A program made the translations under genes and the position numbers. The notes beneath the pieces were generated by a model. The model did not search any database. It was not told the origin of the DNA and saw only the letters and a program-made list of their open reading frames with translations. Below, in pieces: positions 26,301-33,951 of a DNA stretch of 64,000 nt. The stretch's first letter is position 1. Each line of letters opens with the position of its first letter. Source of the DNA: Pseudomonas sp. Z8(2022) (GTDB taxonomy: Bacteria > Pseudomonadota > Gammaproteobacteria > Pseudomonadales > Pseudomonadaceae); contig NZ_CP107549.1 in assembly GCF_025837155.1 (NCBI RefSeq), positions 2,170,001-2,234,000 on the forward strand. The letters are read 5' to 3'.

Positions 26301-27323
26301 ATGTCCCGCATGATCCGTTTTCATAAGTTCGGCGATGCCGATGTGCTCCAGTACGAAGAGGTCCCGACGCCTGTGCCCGGTCCTGGTGAGGTGCTGGTGC
26401 GCGTTCAGGCTGTCGGCCTGGGCTGGAAAGACGTGCTGTGGCGGCAGAACCTGGCGGCCGAGCAGGCCAAGCTCCCGGCCGGTATCGGTTTCGAACTGGC
26501 CGGCACCGTGGCGGCACTGGGCGATGGTGTGAGTGACTTCGAGGTCGGCACTGCCGTTGCCGGCTTCCCCGCCAGCACGCCGAATCGTTATCCGACCTGG
26601 GGTGATCTGGTGCTGATGCCCAGCCACGCCCTGACCCGTTATCCCGAGGTGCTCAGCCCGGTCGAAGCCAGCGTTCACTACACCGCTCTGCTGTTCGGCT
26701 ATCTGGCGCTGGTCGATCTCGCCCATCTCAAGCCTGGTCAACACGTGCTGATCACCGAGGCCAGCCAATGCATGGCGCCACAGACGGTGCAACTGGCCAA
26801 GGCGCTCGGCGGCAAGGTCATCGTCTCCACCAGTTCACCGGAAGATCGCGATTTCCTGCGCAGCCTGGGCGCGGACAAGGTGATCGTGACCGAAGAACAG
26901 GACCTGGTCCTGGAGGTCGAGCGTTACACCGAAGGCAAGGGCGTTGAGGTGATTCTCGACCAGTGTGCCGGCCCGCAGATGAAGCTGCTGGGTGATATCG
27001 CTGCGCCGCGTGGCAAGCTGATCCTGTACGGCATCAATGGCGGCAACGATACGGCGTTCCCGGCCTGCGCCGCGTTCAAGAAACACCTGCAGTTCTTCCG
27101 TCACTGCGTGCTGGACTTCACCGGTTGCCCGGAACTGGGCATCGAACCGAACAACGAGGCGGTACAGCGGGCGCTCAAGCACATCAATCAGATGACCGCG
27201 GACCGCCTGTTGACGCCGGTGATCGACAAGGTATTCGCGTTCGAAGACTTCATCGCCGCACATCGCTACCTGGAAACCTGCCCGAATCGTGGACGGGTGG
27301 CCCTGAAACTGGCCTCGGATTAA
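26301..27323 (+). CDS. mexS: Zinc-free quinone oxidoreductase MexS
   Basis: 340 residues, MDR superfamily. GroES-like N-terminal half (GWKDVLWRQNLAAEQAKLPAGIGFELAGTV), then a Rossmann domain that binds NADPH. The catalytic-zinc cysteines of alcohol dehydrogenases are absent. Loss of mexS in P. aeruginosa raises mexEF-oprN through MexT, apparently because electrophilic metabolites accumulate. The RBS GAGGTAAG precedes ATG 26301. Divergent from mexT, as in P. aeruginosa. Confidence 0.93.
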   Translation: MSRMIRFHKFGDADVLQYEEVPTPVPGPGEVLVRVQAVGLGWKDVLWRQNLAAEQAKLPAGIGFELAGTVAALGDGVSDFEVGTAVAGFPASTPNRYPTWGDLVLMPSHALTRYPEVLSPVEASVHYTALLFGYLALVDLAHLKPGQHVLITEASQCMAPQTVQLAKALGGKVIVSTSSPEDRDFLRSLGADKVIVTEEQDLVLEVERYTEGKGVEVILDQCAGPQMKLLGDIAAPRGKLILYGINGGNDTAFPACAAFKKHLQFFRHCVLDFTGCPELGIEPNNEAVQRALKHINQMTADRLLTPVIDKVFAFEDFIAAHRYLETCPNRGRVALKLASD

Positions 27324-27382
27324 AGTCCGTGGCCAGGCGGTCGTTATAGCTTAGGTCTACGTTCGTTCTAAGGATTAGGTTC

Positions 27383-28273
27383 ATGAGTCTGGTTACTGGC
27401 GACGCACTATCGCTGTTGTTGTTTCGTCTGCATAGCGGCCGTCTGCTGGGGATCAATCTGCTCAAGGTCAACGAGATCATTCCCTGCCCGCCGTTGACCA
27501 AGCTACCCAATCGTCACCCTAACGTACGCGGCATCGCCACCTTGCGCGGTGCGGCGATGACGGTGATTGACCTGGCGCGCGCGATTGGTGAGCGCGGCGC
27601 GGCTGATGCAGACGACGGTTGCCTGATCGTCACGGAGTTGAGCCGTTCACGTCAGGGGCTGCACGTGAAGAACGTCGAACGCATCGTGCAATGCTCCACC
27701 CGTGATGTGCGTCCGCCACCTGCCGGCTCGGGTAATCGCGCGTTCATCACTGGGGTGACCCAGATCGATGGGGCCATCGTGCAGATTCTCGATATCGAGA
27801 AGGTGCTGCACGATATCGCGCCGGCTCTGGAGGAGGCGCCCATGGGGCTGCTCGAAGGGCAGGATGCCCGGCTGCTGCAGGGGCGCCGCGTGCTGCTGGT
27901 CGACGACTCGCAAGTTGCGTTGCAGCAGACCCTCCACGTGCTGCGCCAGTTGGGGCTCGACTGCACGGCAGTGCGCAGCGGCAAGGCTGCCCTGCAGCAA
28001 CTGCATGAGTATCACCAGGCCGGCATGGCCTTCGAGTTGCTGGTTTCGGATATCGAAATGCCCGAACTCGATGGCTACAGCCTGGTGCAGGAAATCCGTC
28101 GCAGCTCTGACATTGCCGACACTTATGTGCTGTTGCATACCTCGCTCGACAGCACCATGAATACCGAGAAGGCCCGCTCGGTGGGCGCCAATGCGGTGCT
28201 GACCAAGTTCTCCTCGGTCGACCTCAGCCAGGCACTGCTCGATGCCTTCCGGCAAATGAGCGAGCCAGCCTGA
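27383..28273 (+). CDS. cheV: CheV-type chemotaxis coupling protein (CheW-REC)
   Basis: 296 residues. CheW-like domain (about 8-145), then a receiver domain (168-290) with acidic pair D174/D175, phosphoacceptor D223 (SDIEMPELDG), LLHTS and LTKF. Couples receptors to CheA while its phosphorylation tunes adaptation. Follows RBS AAGGA at 27370-27374. Not next to a che operon, as is usual for CheV proteins in Pseudomonas. Confidence 0.93.
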   Translation: MSLVTGDALSLLLFRLHSGRLLGINLLKVNEIIPCPPLTKLPNRHPNVRGIATLRGAAMTVIDLARAIGERGAADADDGCLIVTELSRSRQGLHVKNVERIVQCSTRDVRPPPAGSGNRAFITGVTQIDGAIVQILDIEKVLHDIAPALEEAPMGLLEGQDARLLQGRRVLLVDDSQVALQQTLHVLRQLGLDCTAVRSGKAALQQLHEYHQAGMAFELLVSDIEMPELDGYSLVQEIRRSSDIADTYVLLHTSLDSTMNTEKARSVGANAVLTKFSSVDLSQALLDAFRQMSEPA

Positions 28274-28282
28274 CCCCGCAAC

Positions 28283-28316
28283 GGCACCCTTGCCGCACTG
28301 TGGCAGGGTCTGCCTT
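28283..28316 (+). terminator. Possible cheV terminator
   Basis: Imperfect hairpin (28283-28294 against 28302-28313) ten bases after the cheV stop, followed by only three T. Confidence 0.45.
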
Positions 28317-28609
28317 TGATGCCTCAAAAAACCTGCAGAATCCGATTTCAATGGCTCGGGTGAGCGCCACAAGCTGGCTGCGCCTTGAGGCAAAGGCTGC
28401 TCTTGCAGGCAGGCTGATTCGAGCGGTTTCGCTCGCGCTCGATGAGAACGGCGTATGCGGCAGGAAGCGGACAGTGAAAATTGTCCATTTGCCCATGTGG
28501 CCACTGGGAATTTTTTACGGCTGAACTGTCTATCAATCAACAGCGGTTCAGCCTTCACGGGCTGCAACTGGATTGACTTTTCCCAAGAATCTTCAGTTCG
28601 TTCTCAGAT
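28317..28609. other. Gene-free interval between cheV and the AraC gene
   Basis: No credible coding frame on either strand. The only structure seen is an inverted repeat, GGCTGAAC with GTTCAGCC, near 28519-28552, which could be an operator or part of the AraC gene leader. Confidence 0.4.
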
Positions 28610-29473
28610 ATGGATGTTCTCTCCGAGTTCTTCGAGCGCACGAGCCTGCAGGGGCGAGTGATATTCGCCGGCTCGGTAGAAGGAACCCTGGTGCTGGACA
28701 AGCCTCCAGGCATGGCCTTCATTCACGTGCTCGAGCGTGGCGCACTGGATATGGTGCACGCCGAAAAACCACGCGTCGCGATCGATCAACCCAGCGTACT
28801 GTTCTGTCCCAGTTGCTGTTGTTACAAGCTGCGCGCCCACGAGCCAGAGGGTGCGGATCTGATCTGCGCGTCGTTCCAGTTCGGGCGTACCGGGCAGCAG
28901 CCTTTTGAGTTGGGCCTGGAGGAAACCCTGGTGTTTCCACTGAGTGCCCTCGAGCGGCTGGGGCCGATCATTGGTTCTCTGGTCAACGAGTTCCGTACCC
29001 CGGCTCCCGGGCGCAGCAAGGTGCTCAACCTGTTGTTCGAATATGTATTCGTTCTCCTGGTGCGTCGAGCCGTGAGCGAGGGCCGTATCACCAGAGGGCT
29101 GCTTTATGCGCTGCAGGATGGCCAGTTGGGCCCTGTGCTGATCAGCATCCACCAGGAGCCACAGGTGGCCTGGAGCGTAGAGCGACTGGCCGACCTGGCG
29201 AAGATGTCGCGCACCAGATTCGCTGCGCTGTTCAACGAGGTGATGGGGATGACGCCCATGGCCTATGTGACGGCCTGGCGCATCAAGGTGGCGCAGGATC
29301 TGTTGCGCGAGGGGATGCCGATCAAGGTGATCGCCGATGCAGTGGGTTATGGTTCGCCGGCAGCCTTCTCACGCACGTTCGCCCAGCAGATAGGGCAACC
29401 GCCCGGAGAGTGGTTGCGCGGCGAAGGACAGGAACCGCCAACGAAACTGCAGGTGCAGATCTTCCGCGATTGA
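28610..29473 (+). CDS. AraC-family transcriptional regulator with cysteine cluster
   Basis: 287 residues. N-terminal cupin sensor (about 1-165) and C-terminal double HTH (WSVERLADLAKMSRTRFAALFNEVMG and MPIKVIADAVGYGSPAAFSRTFAQQIGQPPGEW). The cupin strand where relatives usually have a proline/histidine turn reads FCPSCCCYKLRAHEPEGADLIC, giving C66, C69, C70, C71 and C86. Metal or redox sensing is possible but inferred. No target can be assigned; the next gene is convergent. Confidence 0.9.
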   Translation: MDVLSEFFERTSLQGRVIFAGSVEGTLVLDKPPGMAFIHVLERGALDMVHAEKPRVAIDQPSVLFCPSCCCYKLRAHEPEGADLICASFQFGRTGQQPFELGLEETLVFPLSALERLGPIIGSLVNEFRTPAPGRSKVLNLLFEYVFVLLVRRAVSEGRITRGLLYALQDGQLGPVLISIHQEPQVAWSVERLADLAKMSRTRFAALFNEVMGMTPMAYVTAWRIKVAQDLLREGMPIKVIADAVGYGSPAAFSRTFAQQIGQPPGEWLRGEGQEPPTKLQVQIFRD

Positions 29474-29480
29474 GTCACTC

Positions 29481-29508
29481 AGCCCCAGGGCAACTGATGC
29501 CCGGGGTT
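29481..29508. terminator. Possible shared terminator hairpin
   Basis: AGCCCCAGGGC (29481-29491) against GCCCGGGGTT (29499-29508) between two convergent genes; no T run. Confidence 0.35.
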
Positions 29509-29518
29509 GCATCAGCAT

Positions 29519-30724
29519 TCAGGCAACAACCGGAATCAAAGGGTCGGCTGCGGCCAGGGCGATGTCACGCTTCGCCTCTGGCGGGTAGATCCACCTGGTA
29601 TTGATTTCGGTCTTGATCGCCTTGCCTTCCTTGCCAGTGAGCACCACCTTGCGATCCCAGCCCTCGGTGAACACTGCGCCCCAGTCGCCCAGGTCGAGAC
29701 AGGTGACGTACTTGGGCTGAGTGTAGGGGGTTGGCTCGACGCCGAGTAGATCGGCCGCGGCATTGTTGCCGGATGAGCGGCCGAGAGCTATGGCATGCTG
29801 GCAGGTCATCAGGGCGTGATTGCCTCGATCATCCACCGCTGCGTAAGCCGTATCGCCCGTGGCGTAGACGGCGTTCTGTCCCAAGACCCTGAGGTTGCGA
29901 TCGACATGCAGGCGGCCGGAGGCATCACGCTCGCCATCTATCTGCTGCGTCAGTGGCGAGGCCTTCACGCCGACGGTCCAGACCACGGTACTGGCTTCGA
30001 TACGTTCGCCGTTGTCGAGTCGCACCCCCTGTTCATCGACCATCGATACCGGACTGCCGAGTTTCCAGGTCACACCGAGCATGTCGCTGGCTTCGGCGAT
30101 CACCGAGGCAATCTGCTCGCCCATGAGACTGCCGACCTGTTCGCCCATGTCGACGACGATGACGCGGATATCGGCTTCATCACCCAGGATGGCGCGCAGC
30201 CGCGCCGGCATTTCGGTGGCCGTTTCGATACCGGTAAAGCCTCCGCCCACGACCACCACGGTGTTGCGTGCCCGGCTACAGGGTCGATGACGCAGGCCTT
30301 GCAGGTGAACTTCGAGCTTCTGCGCCGATTCCAGGCTGTCGACATCGAAGGCGAAGCGGTCGATACCGGCCAGCGGCGGACGGGCGACCTGACTGCCCGA
30401 GGCGAGAATCAGCCGGTCGTAGACCAGCGTCGACTGCTCGCCACTGGCACTGCGGTAGAACGCCTGCCTGCTCTGCGTATCGATACGGGTGGCGCAACCC
30501 TGCACGAACTGTACGCCGACTGCATCGAACAGCGGGCCGAGCGGGGCGACGGTGGTCTTCAGGTCGGCTTCATAGAAGCGCGGGCGTACACGCAGTTCGG
30601 CCTGTGGGGCGAGGATGGTGACCGCGACATCCCGGCGCTGATGCTGCTCCAGCAGGCGAACGGCGCTCAATGCACTCCACATGCCGCTGAAACCGGCACC
30701 GATGATCAGAATCTGCTGTTTCAT
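29519..30724 (-). CDS. NDH-2-like FAD-dependent NAD(P)H oxidoreductase
   Basis: 401 residues. N-terminal FAD dinucleotide fold (IIGAGFSGMWSA), central NAD fold (VVVVGGGFTGIETATEM), and FAD-binding YATGDTAYAAVDDRGN near residue 300. No C-terminal amphipathic membrane anchor, so it is likely soluble or peripheral. Similar proteins oxidise NAD(P)H with quinones or small electron carriers. Divergent from the MocR regulator across a strong palindrome, which suggests direct control by it. Confidence 0.86.
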   Translation of the reverse strand: MKQQILIIGAGFSGMWSALSAVRLLEQHQRRDVAVTILAPQAELRVRPRFYEADLKTTVAPLGPLFDAVGVQFVQGCATRIDTQSRQAFYRSASGEQSTLVYDRLILASGSQVARPPLAGIDRFAFDVDSLESAQKLEVHLQGLRHRPCSRARNTVVVVGGGFTGIETATEMPARLRAILGDEADIRVIVVDMGEQVGSLMGEQIASVIAEASDMLGVTWKLGSPVSMVDEQGVRLDNGERIEASTVVWTVGVKASPLTQQIDGERDASGRLHVDRNLRVLGQNAVYATGDTAYAAVDDRGNHALMTCQHAIALGRSSGNNAAADLLGVEPTPYTQPKYVTCLDLGDWGAVFTEGWDRKVVLTGKEGKAIKTEINTRWIYPPEAKRDIALAAADPLIPVVA

Positions 30725-30788
30725 ATCCTGTAATCCCGTAGTGAAAAGAAAGGTACTGGCTGTCGACGGGAAGGATTCTGTGGTTGTT

Positions 30789-30810
30789 TTGGATCAATGT
30801 ATTGATCCAA
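30789..30810. promoter_or_regulatory. 22-bp perfect palindrome, likely MocR operator
   Basis: TTGGATCAAT, GT, ATTGATCCAA: two perfect 10-bp arms around a 2-bp centre. It lies between the divergent flavoprotein and MocR genes, 65 bp from the former and 37 bp from the latter. A related half-site (ATATCAATAG) follows it. Confidence 0.7.
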
Positions 30811-30846
30811 TATCCGCAAATATCAATAGTCCACTCAAGGTCCGCC

Positions 30847-32346
30847 ATGCCTCTCGGAAAAGCCCCGCCACAAGTGATCTTTCTGCCGCTTGGAGCACCG
30901 GAGGAGGGGGCCAGCCTGCAAGGCTGGCTGTATGAGTCGCTGCGTGGTGCGATTCTGGGCGGCCGCCTGCCAGCCGGCAGCAAGCTGCCCAGTACCCGCG
31001 CCATGGCCGAGCACTACAGCCTGGCGCGGGGCACCGTGCAGGCGGCCTATCAGCAATTGCTTTCCGAGGGCTATCTGCAAGCCCGCACTGGCAGCGGAAC
31101 GCGTGTCAGCGAGGTATTGCCGGACCCAACGCTGAATGCCGGTTACGTTCGCCGCCGGGTGGTGGCCGAGGCGGGGGAGAAACGCACGGCTCCCGAAACG
31201 CCCTGGCTGCAACGCCTGGCCAGGATCGAACCGATCTTCTCCGCGCGCACCTTGCCTTCCGGCTTTCGCCCGTTCTTTCCGCATCGTGGCGATATCAATG
31301 CCTTCCCCATCGATCTGTGGCGCAAGCTGTATACGCAACAACTGCGCAGTTCGCGGCTGTCCATGCTGCTCGATGGCACCCCGGCCGGGCTGCCCCGGCT
31401 GCGCGAGGCCATCGCCGGGTACCTGGCCATTGCTCGTGGGGTGCAGGTGTCGCCGGATCACATACTGGTGCTCGGCAGCGTGCAGCAGGGCCTGGACATC
31501 TGCCTGCGGTTGCTGGCGCCCGGCGACTCGCAGGTCTGGATGGAGGACCCGGGTTACCCCGGGGCGCGGCAGCTGATGGACATTTCCGGCGTGCGCCGCG
31601 TGGACGTGCCAGTGGATCGCTTCGGCCTCAGGGTGGACGAGGGGATACGCCTGGCACCGGACGCCCGATTGGCCTATGCCACGCCGTCGCGTCAGGCCCC
31701 GCTGGGTGGCGAGCTGTCGCCAGCCCGACGTCTGGCCTTGCTGCGCTGGGCGGCGGAGCAGGGCAGTTACATCTTCGAGGACGATTACGACAGCGAGTAC
31801 CGCTTTATCGCCAAGCCGATTCCGGCGTTGCGCTCGATGCCGGGTGCCGAGCAATCGGTGATCCTCGCAGGTACCTTCAGTAAGTTGCTGTTTCCATCGG
31901 TTCGCCTGGCCTATCTGGTGGTGCCCGAGCATCTGATCGAGAGCTTCACCCGTGCAGCAGCGCTGATGTCGCGGCACGCCAACAGCCTGGCCCAGGCCGT
32001 GCTGGCCGACTTCATTCACGAGGGACACTTCGACCGCCACGTGCGACGCATGCGCAAGATCTATGCATCGCGGGCCGATGCCTTTGCCGAGGCGGCACAC
32101 AAGCACTGGCAGGGGCTGATCGAGGTACCGGAAATTCGTGCAGGTATGGATATCGCCTGCCGCCTGCTGGTCGAGAACGAGCAGGACGCTTCCGCGCGTT
32201 TGCAGGCTGCCGGTATCGATGCGCTGCCGCTGGCGAGCTACTGCGTCAATCCCAGGGCTCCGGGCGTAGTGATGGGTTTTGCGCCCTACGAGGAGCGGGC
32301 AATCGACGAGGCCGCTCAGGCAGTCGCCCACGCCTTGCGCGGCTGA
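30847..32346 (+). CDS. MocR/PdxR-type regulator (GntR HTH fused to aminotransferase)
   Basis: 499 residues from ATG 30847, with AAGG seven bases upstream; an earlier in-frame ATG reads through the operator and is rejected. GntR winged helix (LYESLRGAILGGRLPAGSKLPSTRAMAEHYSLARGTVQAAYQQL), then a fold-type I aminotransferase domain with FEDDYDSEYRF and the PLP lysine in AGTFSKLLFPSVRLAY. Such proteins sense PLP or an amino compound through the domain. The target is probably the divergent flavoprotein. Confidence 0.92.
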   Translation: MPLGKAPPQVIFLPLGAPEEGASLQGWLYESLRGAILGGRLPAGSKLPSTRAMAEHYSLARGTVQAAYQQLLSEGYLQARTGSGTRVSEVLPDPTLNAGYVRRRVVAEAGEKRTAPETPWLQRLARIEPIFSARTLPSGFRPFFPHRGDINAFPIDLWRKLYTQQLRSSRLSMLLDGTPAGLPRLREAIAGYLAIARGVQVSPDHILVLGSVQQGLDICLRLLAPGDSQVWMEDPGYPGARQLMDISGVRRVDVPVDRFGLRVDEGIRLAPDARLAYATPSRQAPLGGELSPARRLALLRWAAEQGSYIFEDDYDSEYRFIAKPIPALRSMPGAEQSVILAGTFSKLLFPSVRLAYLVVPEHLIESFTRAAALMSRHANSLAQAVLADFIHEGHFDRHVRRMRKIYASRADAFAEAAHKHWQGLIEVPEIRAGMDIACRLLVENEQDASARLQAAGIDALPLASYCVNPRAPGVVMGFAPYEERAIDEAAQAVAHALRG

Positions 32347-32352
32347 GTGAAA

Positions 32353-32378
32353 GCTGCCCCGGGCAGGCCCGGGGCAGC
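32353..32378. terminator. Hairpin between MocR and oprD-type genes
   Basis: Perfect 11-bp GC-rich stem, GCTGCCCCGGG and CCCGGGGCAGC, with a 4-base loop. Short T tract on the minus strand only. Placed to end the minus-strand porin transcript. Confidence 0.6.
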
Positions 32379-32383
32379 GACCA

Positions 32384-33637
32384 TCAGAGGATGCTCAGCG
32401 GGTATTCGACGAACGCCCGAATCTCGTTGAGATCCGGCCCTACGTCGGTGCTGGAGCGGTAGATGGAGTTGCGCAGGCGCAAGTGCAGATCCTTGGCCGC
32501 ACCACTCTGGATGGTGTAGCCGATCTGGTTGAAGATCTCGCGCTCGGTGCCGTTGTTGTCGTTGCCGGTATCGATGTTGTCACCGCGTACATAGGCGAAC
32601 TTGTAGCGCAGACCCGGCACGCCGTACTCGGCGAAGTCCAGCTCGTAGCTGGCCTGCCAGGAGCGCTCGTCCTTCAGGTTGAAGTCCGAGTAGTAGGAGT
32701 TGGCCAGGTAGATGCTGGCACCGCCGTCACCGTAGTCATAGGCGAAACCGGCGTCGCCGCTGTTGCGCTGATGGGCGACGATGAACGCATGGGCGCCGAT
32801 GCTGTACTTGGCGGCCAGGCTCCAGATGGTGTTGCGATCGCCCTGGCCGTCACCGCCCAGCTCCACTGCGGCCACCGAGTCGGTGTCGTACTTGGTGCGG
32901 TAGATGTTGAAGTCGAAGTTCAGCGCCTGATCGGCAGCCAGTGCCAGGTTGTAATTGACGTTGGCGTAATAGCGCTTGTACATGTCTTCGAGGTCGGCGT
33001 GATAGACCGCCAGGCTCAGGTCATCGCTGACGGCGTAGCTGCCGCCGAGCACATCGATGCTCTTGAGGCGGTTGGGGTCGCGGGCCGAGTCGCCCATCGG
33101 GCTGTCGGCGGTGAAGCGACCTGCATTCAGTTCCAGCCCTTCGATTTCGTTGCTGGTCACCAGCGTGCCGGTGAAGGACTGCGGCAGCAGACGGCTGTCG
33201 TCGTGAGCCAGAACCGGCAGAGAAGGGAACTGGTTGCCATATCTGATCACGGTATCGGAAACGCGCAGCTTCACCGCGCCCCCGGCCTGGGACAGGTCGT
33301 CCACCGGGCGACCTTCGCTGTCGGTATCGAAGAAGGCGCGATAGTTGCGACCACGACCACTGTCGAGTTTGACCCCGAGCAGGCCAAAGGCATCGACACC
33401 GAAGCCGACCGTGCCCTGGGTGAAGCCGGACTCGAAGGTGGCGATAAAGCCCTGGCCCCAGGTCTTGGCGTCGTTGGTGTTGTCCTTGTAGTCGCGGTTG
33501 AAATAGGCGTTGCGTAGCAGCAGATCGAGGTTGGCGTCCTCGATGAAACCCTTGGCTTCGGACTGGCTGCTGGCGTGAGCCAACGGCCCTCCCAGCGCGA
33601 GGCTGCAAGCCAGCGCGAGACAGTGTTTCTTGTTCAT
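32384..33637 (-). CDS. OprD-family outer membrane porin
   Basis: 417 residues from ATG 33637 (MNKKHCLALACSLALGGPLAHA, signal peptide), preceded by CGGAGC. N terminus of the mature protein (GFIEDANLDLLLRNAYFNRDYKD) and the amphipathic strand pattern are typical of the OprD/Opd/Opp family of 18-stranded specific channels. The protein ends EIRAFVEYPLSIL, hydrophobic as barrel C termini require. Substrates in this family are basic amino acids or carboxylates; which one is not clear. Confidence 0.93.
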   Translation of the reverse strand: MNKKHCLALACSLALGGPLAHASSQSEAKGFIEDANLDLLLRNAYFNRDYKDNTNDAKTWGQGFIATFESGFTQGTVGFGVDAFGLLGVKLDSGRGRNYRAFFDTDSEGRPVDDLSQAGGAVKLRVSDTVIRYGNQFPSLPVLAHDDSRLLPQSFTGTLVTSNEIEGLELNAGRFTADSPMGDSARDPNRLKSIDVLGGSYAVSDDLSLAVYHADLEDMYKRYYANVNYNLALAADQALNFDFNIYRTKYDTDSVAAVELGGDGQGDRNTIWSLAAKYSIGAHAFIVAHQRNSGDAGFAYDYGDGGASIYLANSYYSDFNLKDERSWQASYELDFAEYGVPGLRYKFAYVRGDNIDTGNDNNGTEREIFNQIGYTIQSGAAKDLHLRLRNSIYRSSTDVGPDLNEIRAFVEYPLSIL

Positions 33638-33750
33638 GGATGCTCCGGTATTGGGATTGTTCTGAACGCGCCTCACAGCGAGGTGAGACCCGGCCCAGAG
33701 GGCGCGCCTAGAGTTATCACTCCGTCTGCCGATGCACTATTCAAGCTGAC

Positions 33751-33765
33751 TGATAATTACTATCA
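33751..33765. promoter_or_regulatory. Fur-box-like 7-1-7 motif
   Basis: TGATAAT-T-ACTATCA, one mismatch from the ideal 7-1-7 Fur inverted repeat. Contains GATAAT, usable as a -10 for rightward transcription. It could instead act on the porin gene, whose start lies 114 bp to the left. Confidence 0.55.
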
Positions 33766-33933
33766 ACGACTTCGATGCGCCGTTGCGCTCGTTCGGCGAT
33801 AGGCTTGCCTCCGATGAAGAATCAAGGGACGGCGGTTTTGTAAGACTCCCCAAAACCTTCGTTCTTGTTCCACTTCATCTCCTTTGGTTAAGACGACTTG
33901 TGGCCGCCTGGTGATCCAGTGCGGCCTTTTTTT
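33766..33933 (+). ncRNA. Candidate iron-regulated small RNA
   Basis: A strong plus-strand terminator (GGCCGC and GCGGCC around a 13-base loop, then seven T, 33901-33933) lies in an interval with no plus-strand gene. The Fur-like box sits upstream of it. Between them is pyrimidine-rich unstructured sequence (33850-33885) of the kind used for mRNA pairing. The layout recalls PrrF RNAs, the Fur-repressed sRNAs of Pseudomonas, although about 168 nt is longer than their usual ~115. The 5' end is uncertain. Confidence 0.4.
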
Positions 33934-33951
33934 GCTGTCGCATCTGGTGAC

